Source of the DNA: Gammaproteobacteria bacterium
GTDB lineage: Bacteria; Pseudomonadota; Gammaproteobacteria; Chromatiales; Chromatiaceae
Direction of reading: 5' to 3'
Assembly (NCBI GenBank): GCA_009928645.1
Contig: SACH01000028.1
Span: 1 to 35,893, forward strand
Length of the DNA stretch: 35,893 nucleotides
A model generated the notes under the pieces. The model was not told the DNA's origin. It did not search any database and saw only the letters and a list, made by a program, of their open reading frames with translations. Below, piece by piece: positions 1 to 7,340 of the stretch (its first letter is position 1; each line of letters starts with the position of its first letter). Both the position numbers and the translations under genes were made by a program.

Positions 1-1
1 T

Positions 2-361
2 TGGTGGAGGCGGCGGGAATTGAACCCGCGTCCGCAAGTCCTCTGCCTAGAGATCTACATGCTTAGCCCTGTCTATTTTTTTTAGCCTTCCAGCGCCCGA
101 AGGGCAGGGCACTCGGTCAGCGATTCCGAATTGGGTTTTAGCGGATCAGGTCCGGACCCCCCTCACCGCGATCCCATGTGTTTTTACCCCTGGAATCCAC
201 CCCCCATAGGCAGAGAGTGGTCAGAGGCTCGCCGGATTAGGCGGCGAGAGCGTAGTTGTCGTCGTTGGCAACTGTTAGTTTGCGGATGGATTTACGAGGT
301 ACCCCGCACCTCGGCATGCACCCCAGGGTTCGCAACCCACGTCGAAAGCCATGTCGCCCCC
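2..361 (-). ncRNA. ssrA: tmRNA (transfer-messenger RNA)
   Basis: tmRNA rescues stalled ribosomes, first as a tRNA-Ala mimic and then as a short mRNA adding a degradation tag. On the minus strand the 5' end at 361 (GGGGGCG) pairs over seven positions, one G-U, with CGCCTCC just before the terminal ACCA at position 2. The T-arm GGTTCAATTCC lies at the 3' end. The tag frame is at 237-269. Length is 360 nt, normal for a one-piece gammaproteobacterial tmRNA. smpB, encoding its protein partner, lies just upstream on the same strand. Mature ends are inferred from acceptor pairing; RNase P and 3' processing are family knowledge. Confidence 0.97.
237..269 (-). other. tmRNA tag reading frame, ANDDNYALAA
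   Basis: Read on the minus strand from the GCC resume codon at 269-267, the frame gives A-N-D-D-N-Y-A-L-A-A and stops at TAA (239-237). It differs from the E. coli tag (ANDENYALAA) by one Glu-to-Asp change and keeps the C-terminal ALAA recognised by ClpXP. Confidence 0.95.
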
Positions 362-379
362 TGAGTGAATCCATTGGAG

Positions 380-408
380 ATTATAGGCCGGGACAAGTTC
401 CCCGGCAA
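380..408 (-). promoter_or_regulatory. sigma-70 promoter of ssrA
   Basis: On the minus strand TTGCCG (408-403) is separated by exactly 17 bp from a perfect TATAAT (385-380). The -10 box lies 19 bp upstream of the mature tmRNA 5' end, so the primary transcript probably has a short leader removed by RNase P. The spacer contains an imperfect dyad, CCGGGGAAC / TTGTCCCGG. Confidence 0.85.
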
Positions 409-494
409 TGGTAAAAATTCTGCTGGGGACATCAGGGTTCTGGCAGTACCGGCAGGCGCCGGCAGGCGCCATTGGCGGAGGAGGTGGAGGTGGG

Positions 495-971
495 TTATTT
501 TTGTTTGAACAGCCGATCCTTCTCCCGCTGCCAATCCCGATCCTTCTCGCTGTCGCGTTTGTCGTGCAGTTTTTTGCCCTTGGCTAGGCCGATCTCCAGC
601 TTGGCGCGGCCTCGCTTCCAGTACATGGCCGTGGGCACCAGGGTGTAGCCGGCACGCTCGACCAGACCGATGAGGCGATGGATCTCGGTCCGCTTGAGGA
701 GCAGTTTCCGGTCCCGGGTGGGGTTGGGGGTGATGTGGCTCGATGCGCTAGTCAGGGCGGAAATGTGGCAGCCGAGGAGGAAGGCTTCGCCCTGGATAAT
801 CCGGACGTAGCTTTCCCGTAGTTGGACGCGTCCGGCGCGGGCGCTTTTGACCTCCCAGCCCTCCAGGCTGATGCCAGCCTCAAAGCGCTGCTCGATGTGG
901 TAGTCGTGCCCCGCCTTCTTGTTGAGGGCGATGGTGGACTGTCCGGTCTTGGATTTGGGTTTACTGGCCAT
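495..971 (-). CDS. smpB: SsrA-binding protein SmpB
   Basis: SmpB binds the tRNA-like domain of tmRNA and takes it to stalled ribosomes. From the ATG at 971 the product is 158 residues, the usual SmpB length. It shows the family pattern: a short Lys-rich N-terminus, [13 protein letters not shown], the core [14 protein letters not shown], and a basic C-terminal tail rich in KKLHDKR and WQREK that enters the mRNA channel. The frame stays open upstream to a GTG at 1058. I chose 971 because conservation begins there, although no good Shine-Dalgarno precedes it. An AGGAGGT near 1037 would instead fit a TTG start at residue 12 of the extended frame. The gene is followed by ssrA on the same strand, the standard arrangement. 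Identity is certain; the start is less so. Confidence 0.95.
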   Translation of the reverse strand: MASKPKSKTGQSTIALNKKAGHDYHIEQRFEAGISLEGWEVKSARAGRVQLRESYVRIIQGEAFLLGCHISALTSASSHITPNPTRDRKLLLKRTEIHRLIGLVERAGYTLVPTAMYWKRGRAKLEIGLAKGKKLHDKRDSEKDRDWQREKDRLFKQK

Positions 972-1061
972 AAGCATAAAGTGTAAAGCATGCGGCCCTG
1001 GCGGAGAATGGCGCTGTCGTCCCAAGGCGGCAATGCCACCTCCTGGCTGGCGGATCACACC

Positions 1062-1090
1062 TTAATAAGAGCGGGGGTGGAATATGAAAA
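1062..1090 (-). promoter_or_regulatory. candidate smpB promoter
   Basis: On the minus strand TTTTCA (1090-1085) and TATTAA (1067-1062) are 17 bp apart, each matching four of six consensus bases. The -35 box is only 5 bp from the -35 of the divergent tpiA promoter, so the two would be back to back. Prediction from sequence only. Confidence 0.4.
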
Positions 1091-1095
1091 CCAGG

Positions 1096-1124
1096 TTGCT
1101 TCTGACTCGCCCCCTCGCTATCCT
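1096..1124 (+). promoter_or_regulatory. candidate tpiA-secG-tRNA-Leu promoter
   Basis: TTGCTT (1096-1101) and TATCCT (1119-1124) are spaced by 17 bp. Initiation near 1131 would give a leader of about 23 nt before the tpiA ATG, including its GAGG ribosome-binding site. Confidence 0.5.
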
Positions 1125-1153
1125 AGCGCGCTCTTATGGTAAGTGAGGTTCCT

Positions 1154-1915
1154 ATGCGTCAGCCCCTGGTCGCCGGCAACTGGAAAATGAATGGGTCCAC
1201 CGCAAGCGCTCGCGAGCTGCTGGCTGGTATCAAGGCGGGTGTGGCTGGCGTTTCCAAGTGCGAGGTCGCGGTTTGTCCGCCCTTCATCTATCTGCCCCTG
1301 GCGCAGGAAGAATTGGTGGGAACAGTGATTGCCTGGGGTGCGCAAAATCTCTCTACGGAGACCGCCGGGGCCTTCACGGGTGAGATTTCGGCCACGATGT
1401 TGCTGGATCTTGGCTGCACTTACGTCATTGTTGGTCATTCCGAACGGCGCACTCTCTATGGAGAAGATGACGAGCGGGTGGCATCCAAGTACGCGGTCGC
1501 CCGTGCTGCCGGTCTAAATCCCATTCTGTGCGTCGGTGAAACGTTGGAAGAACGCGAGCAAGGTGTTACTGAAGCTGTGATCGCCCGCCAGTTGGATGCG
1601 GTTATTTCTGCCCATGGTGTCGCCTCGCTGGCCACTGGCGTGATCGCTTACGAGCCGGTCTGGGCCATCGGTACGGGCAAGACGGCCTCGCCAGAGCAAG
1701 CCCAGGAAGTCCATGCCTTCATCCGTAACCGGATTGCCGCCCATGACGCTGCCGTGGCCAACGGATTGCGCATCCTCTACGGTGGCAGCATGAAGCCGGG
1801 TAACGCCGCTGAGTTGATGGCCCAGCCTGACATTGATGGCGGCCTCATCGGTGGCGCCGCCTTGGTGGCGAGTGATTTTCTCGGTATTTGCCAGGCCGCT
1901 CACGATAGCGTTTGA
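1154..1915 (+). CDS. tpiA: triosephosphate isomerase
   Basis: Interconverts dihydroxyacetone phosphate and glyceraldehyde 3-phosphate in glycolysis, gluconeogenesis and the Calvin cycle; cytosolic TIM barrel. From ATG 1154 the product is 253 residues, normal for the family. The substrate lysine is in NWKMN (K11), the catalytic histidine in VIVGHSERR (H95), and the catalytic glutamate in AYEPVWAIGTG (E167). That last motif runs into the flexible loop 6, and the phosphate-binding GGSMKPGNA is near the end. An in-frame ATG at 1136 is possible, but 1154 has GAGG five bases upstream and matches the family start. secG follows after 7 bp, so the two are cotranscribed. Confidence 0.97.
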   Translation: MRQPLVAGNWKMNGSTASARELLAGIKAGVAGVSKCEVAVCPPFIYLPLAQEELVGTVIAWGAQNLSTETAGAFTGEISATMLLDLGCTYVIVGHSERRTLYGEDDERVASKYAVARAAGLNPILCVGETLEEREQGVTEAVIARQLDAVISAHGVASLATGVIAYEPVWAIGTGKTASPEQAQEVHAFIRNRIAAHDAAVANGLRILYGGSMKPGNAAELMAQPDIDGGLIGGAALVASDFLGICQAAHDSV

Positions 1916-1922
1916 TGCCAAG

Positions 1923-2399
1923 ATGCAGACTATTCTGACCGTCGTTCATCTTTTTCTGGCCCTCGGCCTTATCGGTCTGGTGCTCATCCAGCACGGTAAG
2001 GGTGCTGACATGGGTGCGGCCTTCGGCAGTGGTGCCTCCGCTACGGTTTTTGGTGCACGTGGCTCGGGAAACTTTCTGTCGCGCACCACTGGTATCCTGG
2101 CGGCACTCTTTTTTGTCACTAGCATGGTTCTGGCTTATTATGCCTCCCAGGTTAGTGAGCCCGTCGGTCTGATGGATCAGTTGGATCAGGCCCCGGTTAC
2201 ACCGGTTGTGGTCCCTCCGGTTCAGCAGCAGGAGGTACCCGGAGTTGGTGAAGCGTCGGTACCTGGAGCCTCGATTGAGGTCCCTGTTGTTGAAGCTCCG
2301 GTATCGATTTCCGTTACTGAATCCGTGGGCCAGCCTGAAGCCATTCCTGCCACGGGCGCCGCAGCCCGGGAGCCTGAAGTTCCGGCGGCCAAAGAGTAA
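1923..2399 (+). CDS. secG: preprotein translocase subunit SecG
   Basis: SecG is the small third subunit of the SecYEG channel and stimulates SecA-driven export through the inner membrane. The 158-residue product has the two expected membrane helices (about 2-22 and 55-75). They are joined by the conserved cytoplasmic loop HGKGADMGAAFGSG and TVFGARGSGNFL. A long tail rich in Pro, Val and Glu follows (about 78-158), noticeably longer than the roughly 110-residue E. coli protein; such tails are variable. The start ATG 1923 begins right at the first helix. The gene lies between tpiA and a tRNA-Leu gene, an arrangement seen in other gammaproteobacteria. Confidence 0.95.
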   Translation: MQTILTVVHLFLALGLIGLVLIQHGKGADMGAAFGSGASATVFGARGSGNFLSRTTGILAALFFVTSMVLAYYASQVSEPVGLMDQLDQAPVTPVVVPPVQQQEVPGVGEASVPGASIEVPVVEAPVSISVTESVGQPEAIPATGAAAREPEVPAAKE

Positions 2400-2421
2400 T
2401 TTTATTTGAATTCAATTTTTT

Positions 2422-2506
2422 GCCGATGTGGTGAAATTGGTAGACACGCTATCTTGAGGGGGTAGTGGCGCAAGCCGTGCCGGTTCGAGTCCGGCCATCG
2501 GCACCA
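2422..2506 (+). tRNA. tRNA-Leu, anticodon GAG
   Basis: A class II tRNA of 85 nt with encoded CCA. GCCGATG pairs with CATCGGC. The anticodon stem CTATC/GGTAG closes loop TTGAGGG with anticodon GAG at 2456-2458. A long variable arm GGCGCAAGCC and T-arm GGTTCGAGTCC are present. It lies 22 bp after secG and is probably processed from the tpiA-secG transcript; E. coli likewise has leuU after secG. Confidence 0.97.
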
Positions 2507-2514
2507 TCATAATT

Positions 2515-2547
2515 AGGCAGATCGTGCAAGCGATCTGCCTTTTTTTA
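2515..2547 (+). terminator. rho-independent terminator after tRNA-Leu(GAG)
   Basis: A perfect 10-bp stem, AGGCAGATCG with CGATCTGCCT, has a 6-nt loop and is followed by a run of T. It separates the tpiA-secG-tRNA unit from the nuo operon. Confidence 0.93.
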
Positions 2548-2614
2548 TTGCCGGCAATCGCCAGAGGTGATTTGTAACTTATTGATTTGAAATAAAAGTA
2601 CTTCAACCTTTCGC

Positions 2615-2644
2615 TTGACAGAGATCAAGAGGCTGCACTAGACT
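2615..2644 (+). promoter_or_regulatory. candidate nuo operon promoter
   Basis: A perfect TTGACA (2615-2620) is followed after 18 bp by TAGACT (2639-2644). It is the only good sigma-70 candidate between the tRNA terminator and nuoA and would leave a leader of about 50 nt. No operator was recognised. Confidence 0.6.
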
Positions 2645-2699
2645 TCACCCACTGTGCTAGTGGCTCACCCAAAATAACCAGGTAGCAAGGGGAGGGGGG

Positions 2700-3056
2700 G
2701 TGTTAGACAATTATCTTCCGATCCTGATCTTCATGATCATCGGCTTGCTGGTGGGCGGTGGCGCCATGGTGGCCGGCTTCGTCCTCGGCGAGCGGCGTCC
2801 CGACAGTCAGAAGAACTCTCCCTACGAGTGCGGCTTCGAGGCCTTCGAGAGCGCCCGCCTCAAGTTCGACGTCCGCTATTACCTCGTCGCCATCCTCTTC
2901 ATCATTTTCGACTTGGAGATAGCCTTCCTCTTCCCCTGGGCCGTCGCCCTGGATGGATTGGGCATGGTGGGTTTCCTCGCGATGGTGATTTTCCTCGCCA
3001 TTCTGGTGGTGGGATTTGTCTATGAGTGGAAGAAGGGGGCCTTGGAATGGGAATAG
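2700..3056 (+). CDS. nuoA: NADH-quinone oxidoreductase subunit A
   Basis: A membrane subunit of complex I at the junction of the peripheral and membrane arms, close to the quinone-binding region. The 118-residue protein has three predicted helices (about 6-29, 61-80 and 88-110). The loop PYECGFE (42-48) contains the conserved cysteine, and the acidic helix motif [11 protein letters not shown] (70-80) contains D71 and E73. Translation starts at GTG 2700 behind an AAGGGGAGG Shine-Dalgarno. It overlaps nuoB by 10 bp. First gene of a complete nuoA-N operon. Confidence 0.96.
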   Translation: MLDNYLPILIFMIIGLLVGGGAMVAGFVLGERRPDSQKNSPYECGFEAFESARLKFDVRYYLVAILFIIFDLEIAFLFPWAVALDGLGMVGFLAMVIFLAILVVGFVYEWKKGALEWE

Positions 3057-3523
3057 CCGGTATTCTCGAACAGGGCGTCATCACCACGACCGCTGATAAG
3101 CTCATTAATTGGGCCCGTACCGGGTCCATGTGGCCAATGACCTTCGGCTTGGCCTGCTGTGCGGTGGAGATGATGCAGGCGGGTGGGGCGCGTTATGACC
3201 TCGACCGCTTTGGGATCATATTCCGTCCCAGTCCCCGCCAGTCCGATGTCATGATCGTGGCCGGCACCCTCTGCAATAAAATGGCGCCCGCCCTACGTAA
3301 GGTCTATGACCAGATGGCGGAGCCCCGGTGGGTTATTTCCATGGGCTCCTGCGCCAACGGCGGTGGCTATTACCATTATTCCTACTCGGTGGTCCGCGGC
3401 TGCGATCGCATCGTGCCGGTAGATATCTACGTCCCCGGCTGCCCGCCTACCGCTGAAGCCTTGCTGTATGGCATCCTGCAATTGCAGAACAAGATCCGCC
3501 GTACCAACACCATTGCCCGCTGA
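3047..3523 (+). CDS. nuoB: NADH-quinone oxidoreductase subunit B
   Basis: Carries [4Fe-4S] cluster N2, the last electron carrier before quinone. From ATG 3047 the 158-residue protein matches the usual short form of NuoB. The N2 ligands are visible: tandem C37-C38 in [10 protein letters not shown]102 in [10 protein letters not shown], and C132 in VPGCPPT. An in-frame ATG at 3026 would add seven residues but lies deeper in nuoA, so 3047 is preferred. nuoC follows after 13 bp. Confidence 0.97.
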   Translation: MGIAGILEQGVITTTADKLINWARTGSMWPMTFGLACCAVEMMQAGGARYDLDRFGIIFRPSPRQSDVMIVAGTLCNKMAPALRKVYDQMAEPRWVISMGSCANGGGYYHYSYSVVRGCDRIVPVDIYVPGCPPTAEALLYGILQLQNKIRRTNTIAR

Positions 3524-3536
3524 TCCTAAAACTCTT

Positions 3537-4247
3537 ATGGCACACCAGGAATCGCGAACCGGGGACGCCCGATTGGATGCGCTTGCGGCAGCCATCGATC
3601 GGCACTGTCAGGGCACCCATTATCAACTCGAGTTCGCCTGTGGTGAACTGACGCTGATTACGCCCGCTGAAGGGTGGCATGAGCGTGCCCAGATCCTGCG
3701 GGATCATCCGGATTTTCGCTTCGAACAACTCATCGATGTTTGTGGCGTGGACTACAGTGCCTTTGGCCGTTCGGAATGGGAAACAGAGACGGCTTCCACT
3801 ACCGGCTTCGGGCGGGGCGCGGATACTAGCGGCACCCTTGCCACCGATGATCCCCGTCGTTTTGCCTCCGTCTACCATCTCCTCTCGGTCACTCACAACC
3901 GGCGCCTGCGGGTACGCATTCACCTCGATAGCGCCGAGCCCTTAGTGGATTCGGTGGTGGACCTGTGGACCGTGGCTAATTGGTTTGAGCGTGAGGCCTT
4001 CGACCTCTTCGGAATCCTCTATCGCGGTCATCCAGACCTGCGGCGCATTCTCACTGACTACGGTTTCGTTGGTCATCCCTTCCGTAAGGACTTTCCTATC
4101 TCTGGTCATGTGGAGATGCGCTATGACCCGGAACTGCGGCGCGTGGTCTACGAACCGGTCAGCATCGAACCGCGCGTCCTCGTGCCGCGCGTGATTCGCT
4201 CCGACGACCGCTTTGGTGGCGACGCGGGGGGAGCAACCCATGCCTGA
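3537..4247 (+). CDS. nuoC: NADH-quinone oxidoreductase subunit C
   Basis: The 30-kDa subunit of the peripheral arm. The 236-residue protein has the family features [19 protein letters not shown], the signature [20 protein letters not shown], and near the end [20 protein letters not shown] low-complexity Thr/Gly-rich insert lies at about 83-102. The start ATG 3537 is chosen because the longer open frame reaches back into nuoB. The last 8 bp overlap nuoD. nuoC and nuoD are separate here, unlike the fused nuoCD of enterobacteria. Confidence 0.95.
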   Translation: MAHQESRTGDARLDALAAAIDRHCQGTHYQLEFACGELTLITPAEGWHERAQILRDHPDFRFEQLIDVCGVDYSAFGRSEWETETASTTGFGRGADTSGTLATDDPRRFASVYHLLSVTHNRRLRVRIHLDSAEPLVDSVVDLWTVANWFEREAFDLFGILYRGHPDLRRILTDYGFVGHPFRKDFPISGHVEMRYDPELRRVVYEPVSIEPRVLVPRVIRSDDRFGGDAGGATHA

Positions 4248-5499
4248 GATCCGCAACTACACCTTGAACTTTGGACCTCAGCACCCGGCCGCACATGGCG
4301 TGCTGCGCTTGGTCCTGGAGATGGATGGCGAGGTGATCGCCCGCGCTGATCCCCACATCGGTCTGTTGCATCGCGGTACGGAAAAGCTTGCAGAGACAAA
4401 GCCTTACAATCAAAGTATCGGGTACATGGACCGCCTCGACTATATGTCCATGCTCTGTAATGAGCATGGCTATGTTCGGGCCATTGAGCGGCTGCTGGAT
4501 ATCGAGGCCCCGCCTCGGGCCCAGTACATCCGGACCATGTTCGACGAGATCACCCGGTTGCTGAACCACCTGCTGTGGCTGGGCACCCATGGTCTGGACG
4601 TTGGCGCCATGACCATGTTCCTGTATTGCTTCCGCGAGCGAGAAGACCTCATGGACTGCTACGAGGCGGTCTCCGGGGCGCGGATGCATGCGGCCTATTA
4701 CCGTCCCGGTGGGGTCTACCGTGATCTCCCCGAGCAGATGCCCCGCTATGCCGAGGAGCGCAGCAAGTGGCATAGCGAGGCCGACTTCAAGCGCCGCAAC
4801 GAGGCGCGTCAGGGCTCCCTACTGGACTTCATCGAGGACTTTACGAATCGTTTCCCCGGTTATGTCGACGAGTACGAGACCCTGCTCACCGACAATCGCA
4901 TCTGGAAACAGCGTACCGTGGGGATCGGCGTTGTCTCGCCGGAGCGGGCCCTCCAACTCGGCTTCACCGGCCCCATGATCCGCGGTTCCGGTTTTGCCTG
5001 GGATGTGCGCAAGAAGCAGCCCTACGCGGCCTATGACCAAGTGGATTTCGATATTCCGGTGGGTCAGAACGGTGACTGCTACGACCGCTATCTGGTCCGG
5101 ATGGAGGAGATGCGCCAGTCTAACCGTATCATCAAGCAGTGCGTGGCCTGGCTGCGGGACAATCCCGGCCCGGTGATGATCGACGATCACAAGATCGCGC
5201 CGCCACCGCGTGCCGAGATGAAGGCAGACATGGAGGCCCTGATTCATCACTTCAAACTCTTTACCGAGGGCTACTGCCCGCCCGCTGGGGAGGTCTACGC
5301 CGCGGTGGAGGCCCCCAAGGGTGAATTCGGGGTCTACCTGATTTCCGACGGTGCCAATAAGCCCTATCGGGTCAAGGTCCGCGCCCCCGGCTTCGCCCAC
5401 CTCTCGGCCATGGATGAAATGGCTCGCGGCCACATGCTGGCGGACGTGGTGGCCATTATCGGCACCATGGATATCGTCTTCGGGGAGATCGACCGCTGA
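4240..5499 (+). CDS. nuoD: NADH-quinone oxidoreductase subunit D
   Basis: The 49-kDa subunit, which forms much of the quinone site next to cluster N2; related to the large subunit of NiFe hydrogenases but without metal ligands. 419 residues from ATG 4240, which is preceded by GGGGGGAG. Motifs include [16 protein letters not shown] near the N-terminus (the quinone-site histidine loop), [22 protein letters not shown], and the C-terminal acidic sequence ending FGEIDR. Its stop touches the nuoE start by one base (TGATG), suggesting translational coupling. Confidence 0.97.
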   Translation: MPEIRNYTLNFGPQHPAAHGVLRLVLEMDGEVIARADPHIGLLHRGTEKLAETKPYNQSIGYMDRLDYMSMLCNEHGYVRAIERLLDIEAPPRAQYIRTMFDEITRLLNHLLWLGTHGLDVGAMTMFLYCFREREDLMDCYEAVSGARMHAAYYRPGGVYRDLPEQMPRYAEERSKWHSEADFKRRNEARQGSLLDFIEDFTNRFPGYVDEYETLLTDNRIWKQRTVGIGVVSPERALQLGFTGPMIRGSGFAWDVRKKQPYAAYDQVDFDIPVGQNGDCYDRYLVRMEEMRQSNRIIKQCVAWLRDNPGPVMIDDHKIAPPPRAEMKADMEALIHHFKLFTEGYCPPAGEVYAAVEAPKGEFGVYLISDGANKPYRVKVRAPGFAHLSAMDEMARGHMLADVVAIIGTMDIVFGEIDR

Positions 5500-6029
5500 T
5501 GAGTTTCCGAAGCGCACCCCTTACCGTCTTGACCTCAGCCGAGGTCAAGGCCGGTCTCTTCACTCCCGAGATCCGCGCCGCCATCGATGCCCAGGTCGCC
5601 AAGTATCCGGCCGAATGGAAGCAGTCGGCGGTCATGCCGGCACTGACCCTGGTCCAGGACTGGAATGGGGGTTGGCTGTCCCGCCAGCTTATGGACGACG
5701 TCGCCGCCTATCTGGACATGCCGGCCATTGCCGTCTATGAGGTGGCCACTTTCTACAACATGTACGACTTGGAGCCGACCGCCAGGCATAAGGTTTGCGT
5801 CTGCAACAGCGTGTCCTGCCTGCTCAACGGCTCCGAGGACCTCATCCATCACGTCGAGCACAAGTACGGCGTCAAGCCCGGGGAGACGACCACCGATGGC
5901 CGTTTCACCTTCAAGGAGGTGGAGTGCCTGGGGGCTTGCCGCCACGCCCCGGCGGTGCTGATTGGTCACACCTACCATGAGCACCTGACTCCGGCGGAAC
6001 TGGACAAGCTGATCGAGGGGTTGGGCTAA
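5499..6029 (+). CDS. nuoE: NADH-quinone oxidoreductase subunit E
   Basis: The 24-kDa thioredoxin-fold subunit of the NADH dehydrogenase module. It carries [2Fe-2S] cluster N1a, thought to accept an electron from FMN in NuoF. The 176-residue protein has the ligand pattern C102-x4-C107 and C143-x3-C147 (VECLGAC). Upstream are the helical region and the [13 protein letters not shown] stretch typical of NuoE. Start ATG 5499 overlaps the nuoD stop, and its stop overlaps the nuoF start. Confidence 0.96.
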   Translation: MSFRSAPLTVLTSAEVKAGLFTPEIRAAIDAQVAKYPAEWKQSAVMPALTLVQDWNGGWLSRQLMDDVAAYLDMPAIAVYEVATFYNMYDLEPTARHKVCVCNSVSCLLNGSEDLIHHVEHKYGVKPGETTTDGRFTFKEVECLGACRHAPAVLIGHTYHEHLTPAELDKLIEGLG

Positions 6030-7312
6030 TGGTCGAGCGCCAGAACACCGTCTGTTTCCGCACCCTCCACCTCGACCAGCCCTGGACCCTGGAGGCCTAC
6101 CGTAGCGTCGGCGGCTATGTCCAATGGGAGAAGATCCTGCGCGACAAGCCGGACCCGGATACCCTCATCGCCGAGCTCAAGCTCGCCAATCTGCGTGGCC
6201 GCGGCGGCGCCGGCTTCCCCACCGGTCTCAAGTGGAGCTTCATGCCGCGCACCGCCCCCGGGCAAAAGTACATCGTCTGCAATTCGGACGAGGGCGAGCC
6301 GGGGACCTGCAAGGACCGTGACATCCTGCGCTTCAATCCCCACCAGCTCGTCGAGGGCATGGCGATCGCCGGCTACTGCATCGGCGCCACGGTGGGTTAC
6401 AACTATATCCGCGGTGAGTTCTACGAACCCATCGCCCGTTTCGATGCCGCCGTGCAGGATGCCTACGCGGCCGGCCTGCTGGGTAAGGACATCGCCGGCA
6501 GCGGTATCGACTTCGATCTTTACACCCACCTGGGTGCCGGGGCCTACATCTGCGGTGAGGAGACGGCCCTGCTGGAGTCCATCGAGGGTAAGAAGGGACA
6601 ACCCCGTTACAAGCCGCCCTTCCCGGCCCAGGCTGGCCTCTACGGTATGCCCACCACCATCAACAACACCGAGTCCCTGGCCTCGGTGCCGGTGATCCTG
6701 GAAAAGGGCGGCCAATGGTTCCTGGAACAGGGCCTGCCTAACAATGGCGGTCCCAAACTGTTCTCCGTGTCCGGCCACGTCGAGAAGCCGAATAATTTCG
6801 AGGTTCCCCTCGGGACCCCCTTCAAGGACCTGCTAGCCATGGCTGGCGGCGTCAAGGGCGGGCGCAAGCTCAAAGCGGTGATTCCCGGCGGTTCCTCGGT
6901 ACCGGTGGTGCCAGGTGACGTCATGATGGGGGTCAACATGGACTACGACAGCCTCGGTAAGGTCGGCTCCATGCTGGGTTCCGGGGCGGTCATCGTCATG
7001 GCTGAGGGCACGGACATGGTCAAGATCCTGGCTAACCTGTCCCATTTCTATGCCGCCGAGTCCTGCGGTCAATGCACCCCCTGCCGGGAAGGTACCGGCT
7101 GGCTGGCGCGGGTGCTGCATCGTATTCTCCATGGCCAGGGCCGGCCCGAGGACCTGGACCTTCTCGATAGCGTCGCGGGCCATATCGGCGGACGCACCAT
7201 CTGTGCCCTGGGTGATGCGGCGGCCATGCCGGTGCAGAGCTTCCTCAAGCACTACCGCCACGAATTCCAGCACTACATCGAGCACGGCCGCAGCCTGGTT
7301 GAGGCCGCCTGA
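6029..7312 (+). CDS. nuoF: NADH-quinone oxidoreductase subunit F (NADH- and FMN-binding)
   Basis: The 51-kDa catalytic subunit, where NADH reduces FMN. In 427 residues it has the nucleotide/flavin glycine-rich loop [10 protein letters not shown] (57-66), the FMN-region motif [13 protein letters not shown], and [18 protein letters not shown]. Cluster N3 ligands are C346, C349 and C352 ([11 protein letters not shown]) and C392 (ICALGDAA). Length and order are canonical. Start ATG 6029 overlaps the last base of the nuoE TAA. nuoG follows after 28 bp. Confidence 0.97.
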   Translation: MVERQNTVCFRTLHLDQPWTLEAYRSVGGYVQWEKILRDKPDPDTLIAELKLANLRGRGGAGFPTGLKWSFMPRTAPGQKYIVCNSDEGEPGTCKDRDILRFNPHQLVEGMAIAGYCIGATVGYNYIRGEFYEPIARFDAAVQDAYAAGLLGKDIAGSGIDFDLYTHLGAGAYICGEETALLESIEGKKGQPRYKPPFPAQAGLYGMPTTINNTESLASVPVILEKGGQWFLEQGLPNNGGPKLFSVSGHVEKPNNFEVPLGTPFKDLLAMAGGVKGGRKLKAVIPGGSSVPVVPGDVMMGVNMDYDSLGKVGSMLGSGAVIVMAEGTDMVKILANLSHFYAAESCGQCTPCREGTGWLARVLHRILHGQGRPEDLDLLDSVAGHIGGRTICALGDAAAMPVQSFLKHYRHEFQHYIEHGRSLVEAA

Positions 7313-7340
7313 TGGGCCGGTCTGCCACTGAGACAGCGCA

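Noticed and set aside
969-992. Minus-strand text GCTTTACACTTTATGCTT matching part of the E. coli lac promoter
   Set aside because: It overlaps the smpB start with no suitable -10 partner or operator; taken as chance identity.
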